DNA of 9,601 nt from JBLHLB01 sp047618505 (lineage in GTDB: Bacteria; Planctomycetota; UBA1135; GCA-002686595), in NCBI GenBank assembly GCA_047618505.1, contig JBLHLB010000141.1, forward strand, positions 1 to 9,601. The letters are read 5' to 3'. Below, piece by piece: positions 1 through 7,110 of the stretch; the first letter of the stretch is position 1; every line of letters starts with the position of its first letter. Below the pieces are notes generated by a model that saw nothing but the letters and a program-made list of their open reading frames with translations, had not been told where the DNA came from and did no database searches. The position numbers were made by a program, and so were the translations under genes.

Positions 1-2961
1 CTCGGCATGCTCCACGTTCGTCTGCGGGAGTTCTCGGAAGGGGAAGCCTACTGGGAGCGTACCCTAGAAATCCGCAGGCAGCTCTTGGGTGAGGAAGACC
101 CCTTGACCGGGGAGAGCCTCAATAATTTGGCCGTTCTGCTGGTCAGCCGCGGGCAGCACTTTAAAGCGTTGCCATTGATTCAAACCTCGGTGGGAGTCCT
201 TGAACGGACTCGCGGGACGGATTCCAGCGGGTTTCGACTGGCCCTAGGCGTCTTGCACCTGTGCCTGTTCGCCTGTCAGGACATTGAGTCGGCCGAGGCT
301 GTGGCCATACGTTGGCTGCAGCTAACGGTGGATCGTTTCGGTGTCGGTGACCGGCGCTGTGTCGAACCCATGGTGGCCGTTGCGAAAGCACAGCTCACCC
401 TGGGTCGCTATGGGGAGGCGAATAGGCTGCTGATGGAGGCCCTTGGGATTCTGCGTAGCCGCCGTAGGCCGGATAGTGTCGAGTTGATTAGCTGTCTGGC
501 TAACCTCTCCGTGCTGCGCGACAACCTGGGGGACGTCCCCGGTGCCCGTGAATTCCTGGACGAGGCCCTTGAACTTGCCGGCAAGGGAGCAAGGCGAAAC
601 ACCGCGAACTACGCGGTTCTCTTGAACAACCTTTCCGCCTTGGAGATGCAGTTGGGGGATACAGACCGGGGAATATCGGCGCTCCGGGAGGTCTTGGAGA
701 TCACCCGACAGGACATCGGGCAAGACAGTCTGCTGTACTTCAATGCCCTCAACAATTTGGCGGTCATGTTGAGTAGCCGCGGCGAATGGGAAGAAGCCTT
801 CGCCCTGGCCGAGGAAGCGCGCACAGCCTTTGCGAAGAACAACGATAGGGACAATCCGTCCTACGCCCTGGCCCTCGGCAATCAGTTGACGATGTATGCC
901 GCCTCCGGCGATCTTGACCGAGCCTGGGCACTGGGCAAGGAAGCGCTAGAGATTGCCCGTGGGCACTACCCTGAGTTGAATCCGCGCTTCATTCGGTTGC
1001 TCGTGAGCCTCGGGGTAATCGTCAACCATCGCGGGGATGCCCCTGCCGGCCGGGCTTATCTTGAAGAGGCCTTGGTGCTCGCGGAGAAGTGGCTTGACCC
1101 TCGCCATCAGGATCGCGGTGTGATCCTCTCGCAGTTGGCTCGCCTAGCCCTTGCCCGGGGGGAACCTAAGCTCGCGGTCGAGCTGTACGAACGCGCCTTG
1201 GATGTGTATCGGCGCAACCTCGAGCTGCTCGCAAGCGCGCAGTCAGAGCGTCAACAGTTGACCGTCCTAGGCATGGCGCGGGAGCTCTTGGATGAGTACC
1301 TCACCATGGCCCCCGCGGCGGGAGTCTCGGATAGAGCCGCCTACGCACAAGTCATGGCTTGGAAAGGCTCGGTCTTTGCTCGCCAATCGCGTCTCCGTTT
1401 TCGTTTCGGTCAACCGCAGCTGGCGGAAACGTTTGCGGAGCTACAGCAGGTCACCGATCACTATGCATCCTTGGCCCTCGCAGCTCCCGCGGATCAGAAT
1501 CCTGAAGCCCGCGAACAGCTCGCCCAGCTTGAGCAGCGCCGCGAGGTGTTGGAGCGCAAGATCGCCAAGTCGGTGTCCGAGGGTCCCTCGGATTCCGTGA
1601 AATCGCCCAAGGATCTCCAGGAGAGTCTGCCCCCGGGCGTGGCGCTCGTGGATTTCCTAGTCTTTGAAAGGGGGGCGCTCGTGCCCGCGCAGGGAGAATC
1701 CGCGGCGTCGGGCGAAGTGATCTATAGTCCGCACTTGACGGCGTTCATCTTGCGGAACGACAGCGAGATCAAGCAGGTCGACCTGGGGCCCTACCAACCC
1801 GTTGCGCAGGCGATCGCCGTCTGGCGCGGGGAACTGCTGGAACCGGAATACAATGCGGACGGCGCGGCCCAGCAACTGCGAACTATGCTCTGGAAACCCC
1901 TGGAGGCGTTTCTGGGCGAATCGGAAACCGTGCTCCTTTCACCTGATGGAGCCATCTCGCGCATGCCCTTTGCTGTCCTGCCGGGCTCAACGCCAGAGTC
2001 TTTCCTGGTGGAGGACGTTGCCCTAGGAGTCGTGGCGGCTCCGTACCTGATTCCGCAACTCTTGGCCCACAAACCGGAGGCAACGGCTCCTTCTTTGCTG
2101 ACCCTTGGCGCCATTAACTTTGACGCACAGGCGCCCGGATTGACGGTTGCAGCGGAGGATCAGACGGGTGAAAACGGCTCGCGCATCGAGGCCGATGCCA
2201 TGCAGGCCAACGTACCCCTTGGGGTCTGGCGTGGCCCCGGGGAATCCGCGGGCTCGTCCACCGAACTGGCTGGCATGTGGCCCTTTGGCTCACTGCCCGG
2301 GAGTCGCTCGGAGGTCGATGTTGTGGCCGGTACTTTCCAGGATGGTGCGGGCGCTGGCACCCTGCGGCAGTTAGATGGCGCTGCGGCGAGCGAAGCTGCC
2401 TTCCGTGAGCTTGTCCCGAATGCGCGCTATGTGCATCTTGCCACCCACGGTTTCTTTGCGGGATCGGGCACTGGTTCCGTGCGGGCTGAGCCCGTTAGAA
2501 GGTCGGCGTTTGGCATCGGAGTCGGCACCCGCCGGGGAGCATCCGCTTCCCACCCTGGGCTCCTGTCGGGGATTGTCCTTGCCGGGGCCAATGTGCGCCG
2601 TGGCGCGCGGGGGGATGATGGGCTGATCACAGCGATTGAAATGGCGACCCTGGACCTCAGCGGAGTCGAACTCATGACGCTGTCCGCCTGCGAAACCGGG
2701 CTCGGCGCCGCGGCATCCGGCGAGGGTTTGCTCGGCATCCAGCGTGCTGCCCAGATCTCCGGCGCCCATTCCGTTCTGGCGAGCCTGTGGAAGGTGCAGG
2801 ACCAGGCCGCTTCCGACTGGATGGATCTCTTTTACACCAACCTCTGGCACCGGGGTCTATCGCGCCTGGATGCCCTGCGACAGGTGCAGCTGACGCGCAT
2901 CAGGCAGCGTGAGCATCCTCGTCATTGGGGCGCCTGGGTGCTCTCGGGGGACTGGCGCTGA
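1..2961 (+). CDS. TPR-repeat CHAT-domain protein (caspase-like protease), 5'-truncated by the window
   Basis: The reading frame is open from base 1; the first ATG (base 7) falls inside a TPR unit, so the true start almost certainly lies upstream. Numbering from that ATG, residues 1 to about 410 hold about ten tetratricopeptide units of the long 40-residue type (e.g. ESLNNLAVLLVSRG, NALNNLAVMLSSRGEWEEA). A helical linker (about 411-535) follows, then a CHAT domain (about 540-984). The CHAT part has SPDGAISRMPF at 645-655, the catalytic-His motif HLATHGFF (H814) and the catalytic-Cys motif LSACETGLG (C895), and it ends in the usual WGAWVLSGDWR. CHAT proteins are caspase-clan (C14-like) cysteine peptidases; both dyad residues are present, so it is predicted active. 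The TPR array should bind a partner or substrate. Its substrate is unknown; the sigma/anti-sigma pair 99 bp downstream is the obvious candidate. No signal peptide or membrane segment is visible, so a cytoplasmic location is likely. Confidence 0.93.
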   Translation, partial: LGMLHVRLREFSEGEAYWERTLEIRRQLLGEEDPLTGESLNNLAVLLVSRGQHFKALPLIQTSVGVLERTRGTDSSGFRLALGVLHLCLFACQDIESAEAVAIRWLQLTVDRFGVGDRRCVEPMVAVAKAQLTLGRYGEANRLLMEALGILRSRRRPDSVELISCLANLSVLRDNLGDVPGAREFLDEALELAGKGARRNTANYAVLLNNLSALEMQLGDTDRGISALREVLEITRQDIGQDSLLYFNALNNLAVMLSSRGEWEEAFALAEEARTAFAKNNDRDNPSYALALGNQLTMYAASGDLDRAWALGKEALEIARGHYPELNPRFIRLLVSLGVIVNHRGDAPAGRAYLEEALVLAEKWLDPRHQDRGVILSQLARLALARGEPKLAVELYERALDVYRRNLELLASAQSERQQLTVLGMARELLDEYLTMAPAAGVSDRAAYAQVMAWKGSVFARQSRLRFRFGQPQLAETFAELQQVTDHYASLALAAPADQNPEAREQLAQLEQRREVLERKIAKSVSEGPSDSVKSPKDLQESLPPGVALVDFLVFERGALVPAQGESAASGEVIYSPHLTAFILRNDSEIKQVDLGPYQPVAQAIAVWRGELLEPEYNADGAAQQLRTMLWKPLEAFLGESETVLLSPDGAISRMPFAVLPGSTPESFLVEDVALGVVAAPYLIPQLLAHKPEATAPSLLTLGAINFDAQAPGLTVAAEDQTGENGSRIEADAMQANVPLGVWRGPGESAGSSTELAGMWPFGSLPGSRSEVDVVAGTFQDGAGAGTLRQLDGAAASEAAFRELVPNARYVHLATHGFFAGSGTGSVRAEPVRRSAFGIGVGTRRGASASHPGLLSGIVLAGANVRRGARGDDGLITAIEMATLDLSGVELMTLSACETGLGAAASGEGLLGIQRAAQISGAHSVLASLWKVQDQAASDWMDLFYTNLWHRGLSRLDALRQVQLTRIRQREHPRHWGAWVLSGDWR

Positions 2962-3060
2962 ACCAGGCCCAGGCGGCCGTGAACCTCACTTGCTTTCCCC
3001 TGGGAATGGTCGTCGCTAGACTATGAAGTACTTGCCCGGGGATTGCCTGGGTCGAACCCC

Positions 3061-3678
3061 ATGACGACTCAGCCTGATCCAGAACCTGAGGGCATAGACC
3101 CCGAAGAGACAGCTCCCCGTGCCGGCGAATCCTACGAGCAGCTTTGGAAGGACATCCTGTCCCAGGCTGAGGGAGTCTACGATCGCCTGGAAGCCTTGAT
3201 TGACGAGGTTTGCCGTCCCACTCTGCTTCGCTATGGGGCGCCTAGGTCGGAGATCGACCGATTGCTGCAGGACACACTTGTCTCCGTTTGGACCTTTGCT
3301 GGCAAGTTGGACGCAGCCTGGGAGAATTTCCGCGGATTCCTGAAATGGAGGGCCCGCGGAGTGCTCACTACCTTCAGGCGAGAGCAGAGCGACACGGACC
3401 AGCATGATCCCATCGACTTTGCCCTCCAGCTCCCTGATGGGGGAGTGCAGCAGGTTGACGTAGCAGTCATGAAGGAAATCAGCGAGACATACAACACCTG
3501 TCGAGACCGGCTCGAACCCAAGCTCGGCGACGCTTGGCGGGCGCGCTACGACCGGAACCTAGAACCCTCAGCCATCGCTAAGCTACTCAACATCACCGCT
3601 AGCAATGTCGGGGTGCGCTTGTTTCGAGCGCGCGACCAGATCATGGACTGCCTGGTCGAGAAGGGGGTGTTCCGGTGA
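3061..3678 (+). CDS. ECF-type RNA polymerase sigma factor
   Basis: A 205-residue sigma-70-family protein of ECF size. After an acidic, disordered N-terminus (1-24), region 2 spans about 25-108, with LLQDTLVSVWTF (68-79) matching the region 2.2 core-binding helix and FRGFLKWRARGVLTTFRRE (90-108) matching regions 2.3-2.4. After a linker, region 4 spans about 140-200, with a helix-turn-helix around 168-191 (EPSAIAKLLNITASNVGVRLFRAR). Region 3 is absent, as expected of ECF factors. An in-frame TTG at 3043 would add six residues; I prefer ATG 3061 because GGG at 3049-3051 sits about 9 bases before it, whereas the GGGG at 3038-3041 is only one base from the TTG. It probably directs core polymerase to a small regulon in response to a signal passed by the overlapping downstream membrane protein. 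The ECF group cannot be assigned from sight and no convincing autoregulatory promoter was found upstream. Confidence 0.88.
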   Translation: MTTQPDPEPEGIDPEETAPRAGESYEQLWKDILSQAEGVYDRLEALIDEVCRPTLLRYGAPRSEIDRLLQDTLVSVWTFAGKLDAAWENFRGFLKWRARGVLTTFRREQSDTDQHDPIDFALQLPDGGVQQVDVAVMKEISETYNTCRDRLEPKLGDAWRARYDRNLEPSAIAKLLNITASNVGVRLFRARDQIMDCLVEKGVFR

Positions 3679-4634
3679 AGGTTTCGGATCCGGATAAGCT
3701 GCTGATACTCGACTACATCGACGGTCGGCTTTCCACCGAGCAGATGATGCAGTTCGAGGTTCGGCTCTCGCAGGAAGAGGATTTGGCGGCTTGTTTCGAG
3801 TCCTTTGAATCCATGGACCAACTCGAACGCCAACTCGCCCTGGTCCGGGCCCAACCGCCGCGGCTTCGATACCTGGTCGGGGGACGACGCCTGGTGGCCC
3901 TGGCCGCTGCGGGCTTGCTCGTGTTGACGGCGGGCTATCTCCTGAATCGAGACCCCGGCGTCTCGAAGCAGAGGCAAATCGCCATCCTGCCCAGTAGCGC
4001 GAGTTGGACCAGCCTCAACCGGCAAGTCGGCCTGGACCCAGAGTGGATCGACACGGATCCAAGCACTCTGCGCGGCGGCGGCGTTTCGGGTGAGAACTAC
4101 CGCGAGTACTATGAGCAGCTCACAGCGGCCTTGGAAGATCGTTACCTGGGCGCGCTTACGGGCGGACCAAACACCGAAGCGACGGCGCACTTCAACCTTG
4201 TCCTGCAACTCGACAAAGCGGCGTCCGTAGTGGTGCTTCTGATTGATTCGGCGGGGCGCGTGCTGGACGTAGAAGGTGTGGACTTCCAGGTCGCCTTCCC
4301 CGGAATTGCGCCTTGGACCGCGGCTACGGGCCGAATCGGAGCCGGCGAGTTGGTCGTTCTGCCCGAGCGCAACGCGCGCTGGATCGAAGAGGGTCAAAAT
4401 CGGCGCGCTACACTCGATAGTGGCTTCCTAGTGCCCCTACGTGCCGGCGAAATTGCGGTCCTGGTGGGGCTGCGAGAAGAAGCGCTTGATGACGAGCTGC
4501 GTGTCTCCCTTGAGGAGACTCTTGGGGAACTGCGCGCAGGTCAACTCGACCCCGAGCAATCCAACACCCGCCTCCGGGCATGGCTGGGCCAAGCGGGCTT
4601 CGAGGTCAGCGCCTTCGCCGTCAAAGAGCCCTAG
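3675..4634 (+). CDS. single-pass membrane anti-sigma-factor-like protein
   Basis: A 319-residue protein starting at GTG 3675, which overlaps the sigma-factor stop as GTGA; AAGGGGG at 3661-3667 is a well-placed ribosome site, so translation is probably coupled. The N-terminus (about 8-58) follows the pattern of anti-sigma domains: LILDYIDGRLSTEQMMQFE followed by RLSQEEDLAACFE. It lacks the HxxxCxxC zinc motif; only one Cys (C40) is there. Basic residues R71-R72 precede a single membrane helix (about 73-90, LVALAAAGLLVLTAGYLL), giving N-in/C-out topology. The outer part (92-319) includes a beta-rich stretch (about 175-235, VVVLLIDSAGRVL then ELVVLPE) that resembles the DUF4384-type domain often found near CHAT proteins. 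It ends in a charged helical segment. The role as inhibitor of the preceding sigma factor is inferred from position, topology and the N-terminal pattern. The outer domain could be a sensor. Confidence 0.7.
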   Translation: MKVSDPDKLLILDYIDGRLSTEQMMQFEVRLSQEEDLAACFESFESMDQLERQLALVRAQPPRLRYLVGGRRLVALAAAGLLVLTAGYLLNRDPGVSKQRQIAILPSSASWTSLNRQVGLDPEWIDTDPSTLRGGGVSGENYREYYEQLTAALEDRYLGALTGGPNTEATAHFNLVLQLDKAASVVVLLIDSAGRVLDVEGVDFQVAFPGIAPWTAATGRIGAGELVVLPERNARWIEEGQNRRATLDSGFLVPLRAGEIAVLVGLREEALDDELRVSLEETLGELRAGQLDPEQSNTRLRAWLGQAGFEVSAFAVKEP

Positions 4635-4836
4635 GAGTAGTCGACCGACTCTTCAGCGCCGATTCGCCCCGGGGATACCCGACTTCCAGGCCTGTCGCGT
4701 TCGTGAGCTGCAGGCCCAGGTCCATCGAAGCTCCCTGGAAGGAGGCCGTGCGACCGAATTGCGCCGGGTCGGAGGGGCTGGCTATGTCGAAGGGAACGCT
4801 GACCGAATTTACGATCACGACATCGGGGGACAGTCC
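4624..4836 (-). pseudogene. remnant of a secreted-protein C-terminal tail
   Basis: Between the convergent anti-sigma and sulfatase genes, the minus strand is open for about 70 codons after a TGA at 4839-4837 and stops at 4623-4621, just inside the 3' end of the anti-sigma gene. There is no ATG; only a GTG (4818) could start it, with no clear ribosome site. The peptide contains SVPFDIASPSDPAQFGRTAS followed by LGLQLTNATGLEVG. From memory this resembles the conserved last 40-50 residues of many secreted planctomycete proteins (a plPiP..p.l.G....Q...ld...glglsNgl...G pattern). Third codon positions in the core are mostly G or C, as in true genes of this window. The body of the gene is missing and I see no frame that restores it by one shift, so it is probably a decayed fragment. 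A chance ORF is the alternative. Confidence 0.35.
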
Positions 4837-4898
4837 TCAGATGATGCAGCGTCGACCACCGATGGGCGCCCTGCCCCTGCCTCCGCACTCGTGCTTTC

Positions 4899-7052
4899 CT
4901 AGTGCCCGTAACCGAGGTCGCCCAAGCGTCGTTCTTCGTCAACGGACCGTTGGGACGTTCCCGCTTCGATCAAAGGTGTTGTGATTTCTGTCAGCCGCTT
5001 GCGGACTTCGTTTGCGAACTGCGCGGCCCAGTTCGGGGCCCCCGGGGAGAGGTTGTCCTGTTCCTTGGGGTCGCTGGTCCTGTCGTAGGCCTCGAAGGAT
5101 TCGGGGTCTTCGAGGCGCGGAAAAACAAGCTTGTGGTTGGCACGCAGGGCAGCTAGTTGGCCACCGTCTTCCGTTCCCGCCGCATTGCCTGTGACCGCGT
5201 AGCGAGTGCGGGCAAGTGCGTCACGCGCGAGGCTGCTCCCGCGCCAATTGCGTGGAATCGGAAGCCCCGCGATGTCGAGGATCGTGCTTGGGATATCGAC
5301 CAGGGAAGCGGGGCGCTCGTCCGTGCCAGGCATGAAGTTTGCGCCGAGGACGAGGAGCGGAACCGCTGTTTCCTCTTGGTAGACGCTCAGCCCGTGGCCC
5401 CAGAGTCCGTGCTCGCCAAAGGCCTCTCCATGGTCGCTGGTGAAGAGCAACGTGCCATGTCGTAGCCTTCCTGTCGCCTCGAGCATTCCCATGAACGACT
5501 CGATCCCACGGTCCAGGTCGTGCACTCCGCCAAGGTAAAGAGCGCGCGCCCGCGCAACAAAATCGTCGAAGCCAGGTTCTCCAGCCTTGATCGTGTTGAC
5601 GGAGAATTCGCCCTGGAGCTCTTCCCAGGTCCCCTTGATGTTGAGGTCCTCGCCGAGGGCGGCACGTGTCTGGGCGCTAACGGCATAGGGGACATGTGCG
5701 CGGTAGCTTTGCACAAAGAGAAACAGCGGACGCCCATCGTCGACCGCGAGCTGTGCGCGTATATCTTCCAGCGTACTGAGGAATGACCCCTCGCCCTTGC
5801 GCCCGAGTTCATAGAACCACTCGAAGCCCTGTTCGAAGCCCTGGGATCGGCTGACAAAGCCTTGGTCTGTAATGGCGATGGTTCGATAGCCCGCGGCCCG
5901 TAGAAGCTCCGCCAAGGTGGAAGCAGCAGCACCCAAGGAATCCCCCGGGCCGACACAGCCGGTTTGGTGGGGGAGCAATCCGGTGAACAAGCTCGCGTGG
6001 GCCGGCACGGTCCAGGTCGCTGTGCTCTGCATGTCGGTGAAGACACGCGCACCCTGGGCGAGCTTGTTGAGCACGGGGGTGATGCGCGGATCCCCTCCGT
6101 AGGCTGCGAGGTTGTCGGCGCGGAAGGTGTCGCCCTGGAGCAGGACAATATCCTCGCGCTGTTCCCCCCAGGGACGCGCGCCCGGACGTCCCAGGTCAAC
6201 GGGGTGAAGCGTGGGTACAAGCACCGCAGCCTGTGCGGGGTCGCCCTGGACGGAGAACACCACGGACATGTCCACGCCGCCGGCCGCCGGAAGCGTCACC
6301 TGTTGCGGTTCATTTCTGAAACCTTGATCGAGCGACTGCTCGTGTTCAAAGAGCAACTCGCCGTCGACTTCGACCCGGAAGGTGATCTGCTCACCCTTTC
6401 CGCGACTGCGAACGGAGTTGCGTGCGGTCGTCCAAAAAGAAAGGGCGCTATTCGGCGGCACGTTGAGCACGAGCGTCTCGGTGGCACCCGGAAGGAGCGC
6501 GATACCGTCTGCCTCAAGGGGTCCGATGGTGATTCGACTGTGCGTCCCATCGGAGTGACTCGTTTGCAGATACTCGCGCAGGACCTGGTCGCCGGGGGGG
6601 CCCATGCTTGGGTGCCGGACCACCAAGACCCAGGGACCCGAGGCGCAGAAAACGCCGGGGGCGGGTGGTGGCGAGGCGGGCATGCGCGAGACGTAGGGAA
6701 GGCTGCCGTCCGAACCTTCCATTGTTTGCAGGGGACCGGTCGGTGGTGATCCGGATCCGGGAAAGGGTCGCGGCGCGCGCCAGACGCCGGGCCGACCGGA
6801 GGGCTGGAACGAGGCCGCCGAAATCGAGCTCTCCAACCAATAGCTACCGGCTTCGGAACCAGCGCGAATCGTTGTCGCCGGCCGCAGTTCATCCGCCTTC
6901 GTCCACTGTCCCGCCTTCAGCTCCCCAGAGGGTTCAAACCCCTGGGCCAAGGACTGAATCTTCTCCACGGGAGCGTCTGATCCGCACCCTCCAACAAAAC
7001 CAAGGGAGAGAGCGAAGACCAGGAGCCGGGGCAGTGCACAGGAATGAAGCAT
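4899..7052 (-). CDS. sulfatase/alkaline-phosphatase-superfamily lipoprotein
   Basis: A 717-residue protein starting at ATG 7052, with AGAGGG five bases upstream. The N-terminus is a lipoprotein signal: R9, a hydrophobic core (10-20) and lipobox FVGGC, with C23 to be lipidated. A long non-catalytic part follows, with a Pro/Gly-rich stretch (about 86-135) and a beta-rich stretch (about 180-285), which resembles the jelly-roll domain preceding many planctomycete sulfatase domains. The catalytic domain starts at about 300: VLLQGDTFRADNLAAYGG (D308, metal ligand), then ATWTVPAHASLFTG, where T348 occupies the nucleophile position of CxPxR/SxPxR, then FTSDHGEAFGEHGLWGHG (D540, H541, H553). Because T replaces C/S and H352 replaces the Arg, formylglycine maturation is not possible, so this is not a classical type I sulfatase. 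Thr-type members include phosphoglycerol and phosphoethanolamine transferases, but those normally have several membrane helices and this does not. The substrate is unknown. It lies 57 bp downstream of the GDSL hydrolase on the same strand. Confidence 0.85.
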   Translation of the reverse strand: MLHSCALPRLLVFALSLGFVGGCGSDAPVEKIQSLAQGFEPSGELKAGQWTKADELRPATTIRAGSEAGSYWLESSISAASFQPSGRPGVWRAPRPFPGSGSPPTGPLQTMEGSDGSLPYVSRMPASPPPAPGVFCASGPWVLVVRHPSMGPPGDQVLREYLQTSHSDGTHSRITIGPLEADGIALLPGATETLVLNVPPNSALSFWTTARNSVRSRGKGEQITFRVEVDGELLFEHEQSLDQGFRNEPQQVTLPAAGGVDMSVVFSVQGDPAQAAVLVPTLHPVDLGRPGARPWGEQREDIVLLQGDTFRADNLAAYGGDPRITPVLNKLAQGARVFTDMQSTATWTVPAHASLFTGLLPHQTGCVGPGDSLGAAASTLAELLRAAGYRTIAITDQGFVSRSQGFEQGFEWFYELGRKGEGSFLSTLEDIRAQLAVDDGRPLFLFVQSYRAHVPYAVSAQTRAALGEDLNIKGTWEELQGEFSVNTIKAGEPGFDDFVARARALYLGGVHDLDRGIESFMGMLEATGRLRHGTLLFTSDHGEAFGEHGLWGHGLSVYQEETAVPLLVLGANFMPGTDERPASLVDIPSTILDIAGLPIPRNWRGSSLARDALARTRYAVTGNAAGTEDGGQLAALRANHKLVFPRLEDPESFEAYDRTSDPKEQDNLSPGAPNWAAQFANEVRKRLTEITTPLIEAGTSQRSVDEERRLGDLGYGH

Positions 7053-7057
7053 GTCGA

Positions 7058-7063
7058 CCCTCT
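7058..7063 (-). promoter_or_regulatory. ribosome binding site of the sulfatase-family gene
   Basis: Read on the minus strand, AGAGGG lies five bases before the ATG at 7052. It is the clearest Shine-Dalgarno sequence on the minus strand and fixes this start, which also gives a well-formed lipoprotein signal peptide. Confidence 0.6.
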
Positions 7064-7086
7064 ATCATACGGGTCATTCGGCACTA

Positions 7087-7101
7087 CGGAACCAGGTTCC
7101 G
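7087..7101. repeat. 15-bp perfect palindrome between the GDSL and sulfatase genes
   Basis: CGGAACC-A-GGTTCCG: two 7-base arms around one central base, in the 57-bp gap, nine bases after the GDSL hydrolase stop. In RNA it could fold only as a 6-bp stem with a 3-base loop, or a 5-bp stem with a 5-base loop. No T-run follows on either strand, so it is a poor intrinsic terminator. The symmetry fits the site of a dimeric repressor or activator controlling the sulfatase gene. A weaker relative lies at 8253-8265. Confidence 0.4.
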
Positions 7102-7110
7102 CGCTGCCGA

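Noticed and set aside
2980..3024. Promoter for the sigma gene (TGAACC at 2980, TTGCTT at 2990, TAGACT at 3017)
   Set aside because: No pair has the 16-18 base spacing of a sigma-70 or ECF promoter, so nothing can be called here.
3043..3060. TTG at 3043 as start of the sigma factor
   Set aside because: The only purine-rich stretch is one base away from it, and the six extra residues match nothing; ATG 3061 is better placed.
3546..4397. Long minus-strand open frame opposite the sigma and anti-sigma genes
   Set aside because: It is a mirror of high-GC coding sequence; the translation is low-complexity and Arg/Gln-rich without recognisable motifs, while the + strand gives clear families.
4683..4741. 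Inverted repeat CTTCCAGG/CCTGGAAG as a terminator between the convergent genes
   Set aside because: The arms are 43 bases apart and no T-run follows on either strand; it also lies within the apparent gene remnant.
5387..6749. Long alternative frames on both strands inside the sulfatase-family gene
   Set aside because: They overlap a well-supported catalytic domain in full, have Arg/Ser/Pro-rich shadow composition and no family motif.
7064..7069. TATGAT (minus strand) as the -10 element of the sulfatase-family gene
   Set aside because: It is only 11 bases from the ATG, so transcription would start after the AGAGGG ribosome site, and no -35 is found at 16-18 bases.
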